From positions 1 to 57,533 of the forward strand of contig NZ_JADGIA010000007.1 in NCBI RefSeq assembly GCF_019683635.1: 57,533 nucleotides of DNA. Reading direction: 5' to 3'. Positions 26,613 to 35,262 of this stretch are shown here, one piece after another. Under the pieces are notes generated by a model. The model was given only the letters and a program-made list of their open reading frames with translations, had not been told where the DNA came from and did no database searches. This stretch comes from Thermogemmatispora sp. GTDB taxonomy: Bacteria; Chloroflexota; Ktedonobacteria; Ktedonobacterales; Ktedonobacteraceae. Position 1 is the first letter of the stretch; each line of letters begins with the position of its first letter. Both the position numbers and the translations under genes were made by a program.

Positions 26613-27038
26613 CTAGTGCAGACTGGCCAGCCCCACAATCAACAGAAGATGCAAAAGCATGCCGATGATCAGCGTCCATGCAATAAACATAATGGCGCGA
26701 TGATCATGGACAAAGCGACGAATATGAGGAGCTGACGAAGCAGAAGCCGGGCGACGCTCAGCGGCGACCAGACCCAGCGCAATGCGCAGACGCAGGGGTG
26801 AGCGCACCGGCGAGCGACTCATCTCGGCGAGCAGCGCACGATAGCAATCACGACACAACACCCAGGACTGGCGCGGCTCGGGCGCACCTTCGGGCTCCGT
26901 GACCGCAATAGCCTCCAGCGGAATCCGCTGGGTACAGACCGAGCAATTGCGGATAATGCGCTTTCGCGCCCGTGGTGACTGTGTACCCGCGTCGATGCTG
27001 TGCGAAGACAAGCTGCCGCTATGCTTAACCTCTCCCAT
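26613..27038 (-). CDS. small protein with CxxC motifs and C-terminal membrane helix
   Basis: The 141-residue product has two CxxC pairs (CSVC and CRDC, about 35 residues apart) that could form a zinc ribbon, a basic middle part, and one hydrophobic helix near the C-terminus (IMFIAWTLIIGMLLHLLLIV). The predicted topology is tail-anchored with the ribbon in the cytoplasm. The ATG at 27038 follows AAAGGAAG; an upstream TTG/ATG at 27170/27167 is excluded because the promoter at 27137-27145 and the hairpin at 27175-27221 lie before or around it. It follows the oxidase operon but has its own promoter. No family is recognised. Confidence 0.6.
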   Translation of the reverse strand: MGEVKHSGSLSSHSIDAGTQSPRARKRIIRNCSVCTQRIPLEAIAVTEPEGAPEPRQSWVLCRDCYRALLAEMSRSPVRSPLRLRIALGLVAAERRPASASSAPHIRRFVHDHRAIMFIAWTLIIGMLLHLLLIVGLASLH

Positions 27039-27136
27039 GAGTGGCGCTTCCTTTCCAAAGCTCGCCGGTCCAATCAGCACGTCGCTAACGATCGGGAGAC
27101 GATCGTGGGCTGGGAATCTTTCGCCCCACGTCTCTA

Positions 27137-27145
27137 ATTGTATCA
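27137..27145 (-). promoter_or_regulatory. extended -10 promoter of the 26613-27038 gene
   Basis: On the minus strand TGATACAAT gives a TGn-extended -10 box (TACAAT). The start of transcription would be near 27130, 92 bp before the chosen ATG. Confidence 0.4.
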
Positions 27146-27174
27146 CATCATCGGAAGGGTTACGCATCAAGCAA

Positions 27175-27221
27175 GCAAGGGCGTTCTCAGCGGGGTTTAT
27201 AAGCTGTCAGAACGCCCTTGC
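27175..27221 (-). terminator. strong hairpin ending the cox operon
   Basis: GCAAGGGCGTTCT (27175-27187) and AGAACGCCCTTGC (27209-27221) are perfect 13-bp arms around a 21-base loop. It lies 184 bp after the coxC stop. No long T-run follows, so it may act as a terminator helped by other factors or as an mRNA end stabiliser. The remaining sequence 27222-27404 shows no gene. Confidence 0.55.
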
Positions 27222-27404
27222 CTATCAGCCTGATCAGTGCTGCCGCCGTCTCTCTCGCAACGGCGAGATCGATCAAGCCGCCTGCCCCTGACCAGTGCCA
27301 GTCGAGTCGGCCTGATTCTGGATGCTGATCTCCGTGAACCAGCCAGCAAGCCAGCCCAGGCCGCGAGAATCATCGTCGCAGCGTGCCTGCCGTTCTCCGC
27401 TCCA

Positions 27405-28022
27405 CTAACCGCGCAACAGCGGGAGCAGGTAGACTATGCTAAAGACGAAGACCCAGACCGCATCAACGAAGTGCCAGTACATCTCGCCGGCCTGGAAAGC
27501 GAAATGTCGCTCCTTCGTAAAGTGGCCGTTCAAAGCACGCACAAAGACGATCAGCAAGAAGATCAGGCCAACGGTCACGTGCAGACCGTGGAAGCCAGTC
27601 AGCGTAAAGAAGGCCGATCCGAAGAGCTGGCTCTGCGGTGTGAAGCCCTCGCTGATGAGCGAGCTGTACTCATAGACCTGGCCTCCCAGAAAAATAGCAC
27701 CCATCACTATTGTCGCCAACAAGCCCCAAATTAGGCGCCGCTGGCTGCCCTTCTCGATACCCTTGGCAGCGATATAGTGAATAGGTGCACTACTTCCCAG
27801 CAGAATGACCGTATTGATGAGCGGATACCAGATCTCGCTAGGCAGGCGCCAGCCATGGCCACCCTGGCGAATCTCCAGATAGAGATAGGCGGCTATCAGG
27901 TTAGCGAAAATCAGCGCCTCCGAGGCGATGAAAAACATCATGCCCCACCAGCCGACGCTGCGCCCACCTTCATCATGCACCTGCTCTAGGGCAGGTATCC
28001 CCTCGCGATAGGCAACACTCAT
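27405..28022 (-). CDS. coxC: cytochrome c oxidase subunit III
   Basis: Subunit III is a membrane part of the heme-copper oxidase that stabilises the catalytic core. The 205-residue product has five hydrophobic segments, beginning with GWWGMMFFIASEALIFANL, and the family phrases FTLTGFHGLHVTVGL and YWHFVDAVWVFVF. The length fits the short five-helix bacterial form. The ATG at 28022 follows AGGAGAA; upstream in-frame sequence to 28100 lacks family features. It is the last gene of the minus-strand operon coxB-coxA-small subunit-coxC. Confidence 0.92.
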   Translation of the reverse strand: MSVAYREGIPALEQVHDEGGRSVGWWGMMFFIASEALIFANLIAAYLYLEIRQGGHGWRLPSEIWYPLINTVILLGSSAPIHYIAAKGIEKGSQRRLIWGLLATIVMGAIFLGGQVYEYSSLISEGFTPQSQLFGSAFFTLTGFHGLHVTVGLIFLLIVFVRALNGHFTKERHFAFQAGEMYWHFVDAVWVFVFSIVYLLPLLRG

Positions 28023-28171
28023 ACCCCGAAATTCTCCTGACTGTTCTCTCTCCAAGAAGCTAAACAGAGGTGATCTTGCTGCCTGGCAACCTTTCGGCAT
28101 GATGCCAGCACGAGCACGATCGCCAGCGCCAGATACCAGCCAGCGGTAGATAGACAGCGCGTCCAGCGCAT
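28019..28171 (-). CDS. possible small membrane protein overlapping coxC start
   Basis: A 50-codon frame from an ATG at 28171 ends with a TGA that overlaps the coxC start as ATGA, the usual arrangement for translational coupling. Its product has one hydrophobic stretch (WYLALAIVLVLASC) and a basic tail. The ribosome site is weak and the frame is open further upstream, with a GTG as an alternative start. It fills most of the gap between the small subunit and coxC. Equally it could be chance or a decayed gene. Confidence 0.25.
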   Translation of the reverse strand: MRWTRCLSTAGWYLALAIVLVLASCRKVARQQDHLCLASWRENSQENFGV

Positions 28172-28244
28172 GCCTGCACAGGCGTAGCGCCAGAGCACAT
28201 CAAGCAGCCGAAAGAAGAAGCCACGCTGTGTGGCGACTCTTTAC

Positions 28245-28625
28245 CTAATAGCGTTCCAGGCCCCAACCGACGGCGGCCACCACGATCAGCAAAGCGCCGA
28301 TCACCAGCACCGCCGGATGAGTTACCACACCCAAACAGACCAGCGCAATGGCCAGAGCCAGCACGAAGGGCCAGAGACTGGGATGAGGGCTGCGCGGAAC
28401 CCTCGCGCGAGACGGACGACCCTGGGACTGATCACCGGTCTTTTCAGCAGTCTCCAGTTGCGGCTTCTCCTCCCCCACCTGCATCGTTTCACCGCTCTCA
28501 CCCTGCAGCTGTTGCTGCACCCCGGCGCTCCCAGGATTGCCAGCTTCTCTCTTCTCCTCCTCCTGACCTTGCAGGCCCCCACCCTCAGCTGGAGGCCTAT
28601 CCTTCTGCTCTTCCTCGTTAATCAC
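28245..28625 (-). CDS. small two-helix oxidase-associated protein (subunit IV-like)
   Basis: The 126-residue product has a charged Gln/Glu-rich N-terminal half and two closely spaced hydrophobic segments (about residues 82-122: LWPFVLALAIALVCLGVV and VLVIGALLIVVAAVGWGLE). Position inside the cox operon and this topology suggest a subunit IV-like accessory part of the oxidase. The end WGLE and helix layout match the first part of the BON-domain protein at 36252-37064, so the two are probably homologous in that region. The GTG start at 28625 follows GAGAGG. Confidence 0.65.
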   Translation of the reverse strand: MINEEEQKDRPPAEGGGLQGQEEEKREAGNPGSAGVQQQLQGESGETMQVGEEKPQLETAEKTGDQSQGRPSRARVPRSPHPSLWPFVLALAIALVCLGVVTHPAVLVIGALLIVVAAVGWGLERY

Positions 28626-28789
28626 AGTATGCCTCTCTCGTGCGCTCGCCGGGCCAGCTCATCCAGAGACAGGCAAGATAGCCCTCCCCAGAGGGGCGCG
28701 CCGGCTCCCGCCAACACGCCGGACCGCCAGAAGCACAGCCAGTCAGTCCGGGCGCCGGTCGGAACCCGGCGCAGCTCACAGGCGCTCAC
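28622..28789 (-). CDS. possible small ORF between coxA and the subunit IV-like gene
   Basis: A 55-codon frame from a GTG at 28789, preceded by a G-rich stretch, ends in a TGA that overlaps the next start as GTGA. It fills the 177-bp space after coxA. The product is mildly hydrophobic in the middle (LCFWRSGVLAGAGAPLWGG) with a charged end. No family is recognised and coding is uncertain. Confidence 0.25.
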   Translation of the reverse strand: MSACELRRVPTGARTDWLCFWRSGVLAGAGAPLWGGLSCLSLDELARRAHERGIL

Positions 28790-28802
28790 CGGCGCCCCGC
28801 CC

Positions 28803-30488
28803 TCAATGGACGGCCACTTTCCAGTCCGCCGTCTCCGGATTCTTCTTATCGTAGAACGGGCGGCGGCTGCGCACCACAGGGATCGTCTTAAAGTTGTATG
28901 GCTCCGGAGGAGAAGCCGTATCCCACTCCAGCGTGAAGGCATCCCAGGGATCGCTGCCCGCCGGCTGACCCTGGCGGAGGCTTGTCACGAAGTTGAACAA
29001 GAAGACCAGGATAGCCGCCGCGATAATAAAGGCGCCGACCGTCTCCAGGAGATTCAGCTCATTCCAGCCCAGATCGGGAGCGTAGGTATAGATACGGCGT
29101 GGCATCCCGAGCAGGCCCAGAATATGCATCGGGAAGAAGGTCACATTCACCCCGATCAGCATCAGCCAGAACTGGATCTGGCCCAGGCGCTCATTCAGCA
29201 GCTTGCCCGTCATCTTCGGGAACCAGTAGAAGATGGCCGCGAAGATAGCGAAGACCGCCCCGCCGAAGAGCACATAATGCAGGTGTGCGATCACAAAGTA
29301 GCTATCAGTCACCTGATAGTCGAACGGCACGATCGCCAGCGCCACCCCGTTAAGGCCGCCGATCAAGAACATCGCGACAAAGCCCAGGGCGAAAAGCATC
29401 GGCGTCTTGAACGAGAGCTTACCACCGTAGATCGTCGCCAACCAGTTGAAAATCTTGACCGCTGTCGGAATAGCGATCAGGGTCGTGCTCGTCGCGAAGA
29501 AAGCCTGAGCCACCACCGGCAGACCCACGGCGAACATATGGTGTGCCCAGACCGTAAAGCTCAGGAAACCGATGGCCACACCCGACCAGGCCACGAAGGT
29601 ATAGCCAAAGATCGGCTTGCGCGAGAAGACCGGCAGTACCTCCGAGACGATGCCGAAAGCCGGCAGGATCAGAATATAGACCTCGGGGTGACCGAAGGAC
29701 CAGAAGAGATGCTGCCACAGCAGTGGGTCACCATTGAAGGCCGCCTGATAGAAGTGCGTGCCCAGATGGCGATCCAGCAGCAGCAAGCCCGAGGCCGCCG
29801 TCAAGCTGGGCAGAGCAAAGAGCAGCAGGAAGGACGTTACCAGCGTCATCCAGACGAAGAGCGGCATGCGGTTAATCGTCATGCCTGGCGCGCGCAGCTT
29901 GAAGATCGTCACCACGAAGTTCAGCGCGCCCGCAATCGACGAGATACCCAGCAGCAGCACGCCCAAAGCCCAGAAATCCATGTTGATCGAGGGCGTCGCC
30001 GGGATACAGTTCACCCCCTGCACGCCGCACTCAGTCAAAGGTGCATAAGCGAACCAGCCGCTGTCTGGTGCCGCATGGAACACGAAGCTGGACTGGAGAA
30101 AGAGGCCGCCGAAGAGCACAATCCAGTAGCCAAAGGCATTCAGGCGCGGGAAGGCCATATCACGCGCCCCGATCATCAGCGGCACCACATAGTTACCGAG
30201 ACCTGTGAACATCGGCATCACGAAGAGGAAGATCATCGTGGTGCCATGCATTGTAAAGATCTCGTTATAGGTCTGGGGATCGAGCACCTTGCCGTCCGGC
30301 AGCGCTAGCTGAGTACGGATCAGCAACGCCTCCAGCCCGCCGACCACGAAGAAAAAGAAGGCCGTGACCATGTACATGATCCCGATCTTCTTATGATCGG
30401 TCGTCGTCAGCCACTGGCCAATATATGTCTCGCTAAAGCGCTTCTGTCGGACCAGAGCAGGACGCTCAACAATGGTACTGGTTGCCAT
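28803..30488 (-). CDS. coxA: cytochrome c oxidase subunit I
   Basis: Subunit I holds heme a, heme a3 and CuB, where O2 is reduced and protons are pumped. The 561-residue, about 12-helix product has the known ligand motifs: the heme a His in TMHGTTMIFLF, the CuB His and cross-linked Tyr in SFGHPEVYILILP, the CuB pair in WAHHMF, and the a3/a His pair in IAHLHYVLFGG. HPEVYI marks an A-type enzyme with the Tyr-His cross-link. The ATG at 30488 follows GGAGGATT; in-frame sequence further upstream lacks family features. It follows coxB in the operon after a 197-bp gap in which I saw nothing else. Confidence 0.96.
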   Translation of the reverse strand: MATSTIVERPALVRQKRFSETYIGQWLTTTDHKKIGIMYMVTAFFFFVVGGLEALLIRTQLALPDGKVLDPQTYNEIFTMHGTTMIFLFVMPMFTGLGNYVVPLMIGARDMAFPRLNAFGYWIVLFGGLFLQSSFVFHAAPDSGWFAYAPLTECGVQGVNCIPATPSINMDFWALGVLLLGISSIAGALNFVVTIFKLRAPGMTINRMPLFVWMTLVTSFLLLFALPSLTAASGLLLLDRHLGTHFYQAAFNGDPLLWQHLFWSFGHPEVYILILPAFGIVSEVLPVFSRKPIFGYTFVAWSGVAIGFLSFTVWAHHMFAVGLPVVAQAFFATSTTLIAIPTAVKIFNWLATIYGGKLSFKTPMLFALGFVAMFLIGGLNGVALAIVPFDYQVTDSYFVIAHLHYVLFGGAVFAIFAAIFYWFPKMTGKLLNERLGQIQFWLMLIGVNVTFFPMHILGLLGMPRRIYTYAPDLGWNELNLLETVGAFIIAAAILVFLFNFVTSLRQGQPAGSDPWDAFTLEWDTASPPEPYNFKTIPVVRSRRPFYDKKNPETADWKVAVH

Positions 30489-30685
30489 GGAAAATCCTCC
30501 GAATATCCAATCAGCCCCTTCAGGCAAACCGGGGAGGCCAGCCCTCTCCCTGACAGGCTCAGCGGTGGCAGGCAGAGCCATCGCCCGGCGATTGATCAGC
30601 TCGCTCCTGGCTGATAGCCTGACTGCCCCCCACGTGCTCGCCAGGCCGATGACCTATCGAAAAAGCCATTCTCTATATTATTGTT

Positions 30686-31723
30686 TTACTTCAGGCTTTC
30701 CAGATAGGCCACCAAGTCATTGATCTCGGACTGGGACAGCCCGAGGTTGGGCATATCATTCCCCGGCTTCACCGCCTGCGGATCATGCAACCACTTTGCC
30801 AGATTTTCAGGCGTATTCTTGAGCACGCCGCCGGCGATCAAATCACGGCTTCCAAAGTGTGTCAGATTGGGGCCGACCAGCGTTTGCGGCTGCGTATTGA
30901 AATCGTTGAGGTTGACCCCCACGATCCCGTGGCAAGCCGTGCACCCCTTCGACTTGAAGAGCGCCAGCCCGCGTGCATACTGCGGATTATTAGCCGCCGC
31001 CTGCTGCTGGCCACTCACCCAAGTTGCAAACTGGTCCGGCGGCAGCGCAATCACATTAAAGGCCATGTTGGCATGCTGCAAGCCGCAGTACTCGGCGCAC
31101 TGGCCGTGGTAGGTTCCGGGCTTATCGACGCTAAACCACTTCTCGTTGTTGTGGCCAGGCACTACGTCAGTCTTGCCCGTCAGATTGGGCACCCAGAAGC
31201 TATGGATCACATTGTTCGAATAGAGCTTGACATGGATCACGGTCCCCGTCGGCACCACCAGATCATCGGCAGTGATGACCTTCTGGGTCGGATAGTCGAA
31301 CTCCCACCACCACTGATGGCCGACAGCCGTGACCTCTAGCTGCTGCCCACCTGTAGGGATGGTATCGACCTGGAACATCGTGCGGATCGTGAAGACCAGC
31401 ACCACGAAGAGGAAGATCGAGGGCGCCACGGTCCACACAATCTCCAGGGTCGTGTTCCCATGAATCTGGCGCGGCGTCGGCATCCCCGGACGCTCGCGGA
31501 AGCGAATAATCGACCAGATGAGAATCCCCTCGACAACCACGAAGACAAAGGTGGCCACACCCAGGATAAACCAGAAGAGATTGGCCTCATCCTGGGCGAT
31601 CGGCCCCGCCGGGTTGAGGATCGAGGGGTTGCCGCCACAGGCGGCGAACAGGAGCGAGGATAAGAGCAACGTCAGGAGCAGCAGCCCCCAACGTGTTTTC
31701 CCTCGAAATAACGGTATCCTCAC
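30686..31723 (-). CDS. coxB: cytochrome c oxidase subunit II with fused cytochrome c domain
   Basis: Subunit II receives electrons from cytochrome c through the CuA centre. The 345-residue product has a lipoprotein-like signal (LLFAAC), two membrane helices, the CuA site (HSFWVPN, then GQCAEYCGLQHANM), and a C-terminal cytochrome c domain with the heme motif CTACHG and a Met ligand in NDMPNLG. This fusion makes the enzyme caa3-type, so the substrate cytochrome is built in. The GTG at 31723 is preferred over the GTG at 31732 because GAGGAG then has an 8-base spacing. It is the first gene of the operon, behind a near-consensus promoter. Confidence 0.95.
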   Translation of the reverse strand: MRIPLFRGKTRWGLLLLTLLLSSLLFAACGGNPSILNPAGPIAQDEANLFWFILGVATFVFVVVEGILIWSIIRFRERPGMPTPRQIHGNTTLEIVWTVAPSIFLFVVLVFTIRTMFQVDTIPTGGQQLEVTAVGHQWWWEFDYPTQKVITADDLVVPTGTVIHVKLYSNNVIHSFWVPNLTGKTDVVPGHNNEKWFSVDKPGTYHGQCAEYCGLQHANMAFNVIALPPDQFATWVSGQQQAAANNPQYARGLALFKSKGCTACHGIVGVNLNDFNTQPQTLVGPNLTHFGSRDLIAGGVLKNTPENLAKWLHDPQAVKPGNDMPNLGLSQSEINDLVAYLESLK

Positions 31724-31765
31724 TGCTCGCACTCCTCAATTAGACACAGATTAGCGCTCTAGATA

Positions 31766-31794
31766 ATTATAGGGCCGCCCGCGGGAGCCTTCAA
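31766..31794 (-). promoter_or_regulatory. promoter of the cox operon
   Basis: On the minus strand TTGAAG (31794-31789) and a perfect TATAAT (31771-31766) are 17 bases apart. The transcript would start near 31759 with a short leader of about 35 nt before coxB. The rest of the interval to ctaG (31795-32104) is GC-rich with no gene recognised. Confidence 0.75.
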
Positions 31795-32104
31795 CCAGAG
31801 CGCGGGCCTCTCCGCTCGCCTGCCTTTCCTCCTCTTCGATCCAGCCTGACCAGCCAGGGGCTGGCCTTATCTCGCACTGCCGCAGCCGCAGGCCCGCTGG
31901 CCGGCGCACCAGCGACCCGACGGCTTACTCTTGCCCCTGCGCCTCGCGCGCAGCGGAAGTAAGGCGACAGAGCAGGCCCAGTCTGGCAGATCAGTCTAGC
32001 GTCCTTCCCTGACAGGAAACTTGCAGGACCGAAAGGGAACCTTACAGACACCTGAATGCAGCTCCCCGCAGAACAGACCTCGCCTCGTCAGCTTTCAGTC
32101 GCTG

Positions 32105-33076
32105 TCAAGACGGTTGCTCGCCAGGACGCTCGCGCTTGGCAGAAGATGACAGGCTGACATCCGTTCCCCGGCCCTCGTTCTCGCTCACACCCTCGCTTCG
32201 GCGGCCAGTACCACCCTCACCACTGCTCTGCTCAAGCGCTCGTAGCCGCTCCTCTTCCTCTTCTCGCTGCCAGGCCAAACGCTCCCGCTCCTCCTGACGC
32301 CGTTCCTGCTCCAGCATCCAGCGAATAAAGAGGACGCTCATCAGCACAATCACCAGGATATTGGCCGGCACCCACATAATCAGCCCGCCAAGCTGCTGAT
32401 CCGTGGCCGCTGAGATCCCCCAGATACGCGGCGCCGCCAGGTAGGGAGCATAAAGCGGTGGCACAAAGGTCAATCCAGCCCCAAGTAAGACCATCGGCAT
32501 TCCACTGAGGAAGAGATAGAGCACCTGGCCCGGCAAAGGCAGCGGTCCCAGCTCGCCCTCCAGTGGACTCAAGACCGGCCACCAGAACAGAAAACTGAAG
32601 GCAATAAAGGTTATATGCTCTATAACATGGATACCTTCATTCTCAAGAGTAGCGTCGTAGAGCGGCGGCGCGTGCCAGAGAAAGATATCTGCGTTGAAGA
32701 GAAAGAAAGCGACAACGGGTAAGGTCAGCACCCTGGCCAGTCTGAACAGCAGGCGATTGCGCAGTAGTGGAGTGAGGAGCCAGCCAGGCGTGCCCCACAA
32801 CATCATCGGCGGAGCTACCAAGGTGATGAGCAGGTGCTGCACCATATGGGCGCTGAAGAGATAGTCATCCCCCAGCTCATCAAGTGGCGAGACCAGGGCC
32901 AGAAAGATGATCAGTACTCCCAGCAGGAAGACGATCACCCGGCTGCGCTGAACTGGCGGCCCCAGATCGTATTGTCTGCGCAGCGGCCCAATGGCGTAGA
33001 GATAGAGGACAGTAATCGCCACGCAGCCGACCACTACAGAAGGAATGAAATGCCAGGCTCTCAGCCAGAAGTCCAT
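32105..33076 (-). CDS. ctaG: cytochrome c oxidase assembly protein CtaG (caa3 type)
   Basis: The 323-residue membrane protein has about seven hydrophobic segments and typical caa3_CtaG phrases (SAHMVQHLLITLVAPPMML, LWHAPPLYDA, IEHITFIAFSFLFWWPV, SGMPMVLLGAGLTF). CtaG proteins of this family are needed for formation of the CuB/caa3 oxidase and probably carry copper. A charged, coiled-coil-like Glu/Arg tail of about 60 residues ends the protein. The ATG follows GGAGCGGGG. It is transcribed from its own promoter, away from ctaA-ctaB, and reads toward the cox operon. Confidence 0.9.
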   Translation of the reverse strand: MDFWLRAWHFIPSVVVGCVAITVLYLYAIGPLRRQYDLGPPVQRSRVIVFLLGVLIIFLALVSPLDELGDDYLFSAHMVQHLLITLVAPPMMLWGTPGWLLTPLLRNRLLFRLARVLTLPVVAFFLFNADIFLWHAPPLYDATLENEGIHVIEHITFIAFSFLFWWPVLSPLEGELGPLPLPGQVLYLFLSGMPMVLLGAGLTFVPPLYAPYLAAPRIWGISAATDQQLGGLIMWVPANILVIVLMSVLFIRWMLEQERRQEERERLAWQREEEEERLRALEQSSGEGGTGRRSEGVSENEGRGTDVSLSSSAKRERPGEQPS

Positions 33077-33216
33077 TGCCCCGCTCCATTGCGCAATGAG
33101 TGCAGCCTTGAAGGGACCCAGAGCAGCGCCTCTGCTTTCTTTACTCCGCCGCTCTGCCCTCCATCTGACAATTCCGAACAGCGCTTGGCTCGCCTGCCGC
33201 CAAACTGCTCTTAGAT

Positions 33217-33245
33217 ACTATAGCAAGGGAAAGCGGTGGCGACAA
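33217..33245 (-). promoter_or_regulatory. promoter of ctaG
   Basis: On the minus strand TTGTCG (33245-33240) and TATAGT (33222-33217) are 17 bases apart, which would give a leader of about 130 nt. Confidence 0.5.
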
Positions 33246-33251
33246 CAGCGT

Positions 33252-33356
33252 TCAGGTAACTGTAAGGTACGCCTCTCTGCCTGTAAGGACAGTATCAGGT
33301 TCAGGTTTGACAATACTGACAGTGTTCTTAGCTGACTGGACAGAGCGGGCTATTAT
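33252..33356 (+). promoter_or_regulatory. control region of ctaA-ctaB with direct repeats and a dyad
   Basis: CTGTAAGG occurs at 33260 and 33281, exactly 21 bp (two helical turns) apart. TCAGGT occurs at 33252, 33295 and 33301. A near-perfect dyad AATACTG-A-CAGTGTT covers 33312-33326. A plausible promoter follows: TTAGCT (33328-33333), 17 bases, TATTAT (33351-33356). A consensus TTGACA at 33307 has no partner box at the right distance. The sites could bind a tandem or dimeric activator shared with the divergent ctaG. Confidence 0.4.
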
Positions 33357-33395
33357 TTACCTGTAGAGACTCTTGATGGGGAGCCTGTAGCTGTT

Positions 33396-35252
33396 ATGAA
33401 GATTATACGCCGTATCGCATGGGTCGCGGTTGGTTTCACATATTTTCTGGTGGCACTGGGGGGAACGGTGCGTGTCAACGACGCCGGCCTGAGCTGCCCC
33501 GACTGGCCACTCTGCTATGGCCGGCCCTTTGTCTTTCCTAATATCCGCACCTTGCTTGAGGAGTCACACCGCTATACGGCTTCGATCGTCAGCATCTTGA
33601 TCGTGGTCCTGGCCATCTGCGCCCTGCTCTGGGCACGGAAGGAGCGGCAGGTACTGATCCCTGCCTTGATCGCTCCCGTGCTGCTGGTAGTGCAGATTGT
33701 GCTGGGAGGGCTGACGGTCCTTTGGAAGCTGCCCCCCGAGATTATTACTGCCCACCTGGCGACGGCCCTGGCTATCTTCGCGACAGTGATTACGATCGCG
33801 GTGATGGCTGGCCAGCCCTCTCCCAGCCAGGAGCACCCGGCACAGACCCGTCGTTTCTTGCGCCTGGCACTGACAACGGCTTTGCTGGTCTACGGGTTGA
33901 TGCTGAGCGGTTCCTACGTGGTCGGCAGCGGGGCGACTTTTGCCTGCACGAGCTGGCCCCTGTGTGGCCAAACGCTTCCCGGCATGGCGCGCCTGGGAGA
34001 TATTAATACGCTTCACCGGCTGATCGCGACCATTGTAGGGCTGGTGGTGGCCTGGACCCTTTATACAGCCTGGCGTCGGCGCCACGTCGCACCCGGCCAG
34101 GCTCGCGTGGCTGTAGCTGCCGCCTTGCTCTTTGTCCTGCAGTCCCTGATCGGCGGCACCATTCCCCTGCTCGGCAGTGGCTCGCTGCATTTCGGGAGCA
34201 TTTCCAATCAGGATGCGGCAACCTTTATGCGCGGTCTGCACCTGGCAGTGGCAAGCGCCGTCTGGGGCCTGTTGGTTCTCCTGGCCGTTCTGGCCGCTCG
34301 CCAGTTGCGCGCTGCTCCCCAGGGCGCTGAGCTGGAGCAACTGGAGGCCGCTGAGGCCGCTGCGCGCGAGAGCGTCAGCCCCCTGCGCCAGACGATCTCG
34401 GGCTACATCGATCTGATGAAACCCCATGTGACGGTGCTGCTGCTGGGAACAACCGCGGCGGCGATGGCCATCGCCTACCAGGGCCTGCCCCCACTGGGCT
34501 TGACAGTGGCGACTTTGCTGGGCGGCGCTCTGGCAGCGGGCAGCGCCAATGCCATTAACTGCTACTACGATCGCGATATCGATAGCATCATGTCCCGCAC
34601 GTCACGGCGCTCTCTTCCCGCCGGGCGCGTGCAGCCACGCCAGGCCCTTATCTTCGGTCTCGCGCTGGGCGTAGCCTCTTTCTTAATCCTGGCCCTCTTT
34701 GTGAACCTGCTAAGCGCGGTGTTGGCCTGCGGCGCCATTCTCTTCTACGTGGGCGTCTATACCATGTGGCTGAAACGCACCACGGCCCAGAATATCGTCA
34801 TTGGGGGAGCCGCCGGCGCTGTTCCTGTCCTTGTCGGCTGGGCGGCGGTTACTGGTACGATCTCGCTGCCAGCGATCTGGCTCTTCGCCATCATTTTCTA
34901 CTGGACACCGCCCCACTTCTGGGCCCTCTCGCTCTTGATCGAGAAAGACTACGAGAAGGCCCATGTGCCTATGCTCCCGGTTCTCTTCGGCGAGCAGGAG
35001 ACGCGCAAGCAGATTTTCCTCTACTCGCTGCTGTTGCTGGCAGTGACGCTGGTGCTCTTCGCCATGCGGGCGATGAGCTACCTCTACCTGGCGGCAGCGC
35101 TGGTACTGGGGGGCATCCTGGTTTACATGGCTCTGCGCCTCCTTTGGGAGAGACACTCACGGCGCTGGGCCCGCACGTTGTTCTGGTATTCTAATTGCTA
35201 TCTGGCGATGATCTTCGCCGCAATGGTGTTGGATCGCGTCATTTTCCATTAG
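33396..35252 (+). CDS. ctaA-ctaB: heme A synthase / heme O synthase fusion (CtaA-CtaB)
   Basis: One 618-residue membrane protein joins both steps of heme A formation. Residues about 1-310 are CtaA (COX15), which oxidises the heme O methyl to a formyl group: heme-ligand His residues lie in EESHRYTAS, TAHLATA, INTLHRL and GLHLAVA, and two Cys loops read CPDWPLC and CTSWPLC. Residues about 335-618 are CtaB (UbiA-type farnesyltransferase), with the Asp-rich NCYYDRDIDS motif, RRSLPAGR, WTPPHFWALSL and KAHVPMLPV. Heme A is the cofactor of CoxA encoded nearby on the other strand. The order CtaA first means heme O made by the second half is used by the first half. Confidence 0.95.
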   Translation: MKIIRRIAWVAVGFTYFLVALGGTVRVNDAGLSCPDWPLCYGRPFVFPNIRTLLEESHRYTASIVSILIVVLAICALLWARKERQVLIPALIAPVLLVVQIVLGGLTVLWKLPPEIITAHLATALAIFATVITIAVMAGQPSPSQEHPAQTRRFLRLALTTALLVYGLMLSGSYVVGSGATFACTSWPLCGQTLPGMARLGDINTLHRLIATIVGLVVAWTLYTAWRRRHVAPGQARVAVAAALLFVLQSLIGGTIPLLGSGSLHFGSISNQDAATFMRGLHLAVASAVWGLLVLLAVLAARQLRAAPQGAELEQLEAAEAAARESVSPLRQTISGYIDLMKPHVTVLLLGTTAAAMAIAYQGLPPLGLTVATLLGGALAAGSANAINCYYDRDIDSIMSRTSRRSLPAGRVQPRQALIFGLALGVASFLILALFVNLLSAVLACGAILFYVGVYTMWLKRTTAQNIVIGGAAGAVPVLVGWAAVTGTISLPAIWLFAIIFYWTPPHFWALSLLIEKDYEKAHVPMLPVLFGEQETRKQIFLYSLLLLAVTLVLFAMRAMSYLYLAAALVLGGILVYMALRLLWERHSRRWARTLFWYSNCYLAMIFAAMVLDRVIFH

Positions 35253-35262
35253 GAGCTGAGTC

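Noticed and set aside
28230..30308. Very long open frame on the plus strand opposite coxA
   Set aside because: It is antisense to a strongly conserved gene. The translation is rich in Arg, Gln, His and Glu as expected from reading GC-rich codons backwards, and no ribosome site or domain is present.
33307..33312. Consensus TTGACA as the ctaA-ctaB -35 box
   Set aside because: No -10-like hexamer lies 16-18 bases downstream; TTAGCT with TATTAT is better spaced.
33564..34427. Open frame on the minus strand within ctaA-ctaB
   Set aside because: Antisense to conserved membrane helices; Gln/His-rich shadow translation.
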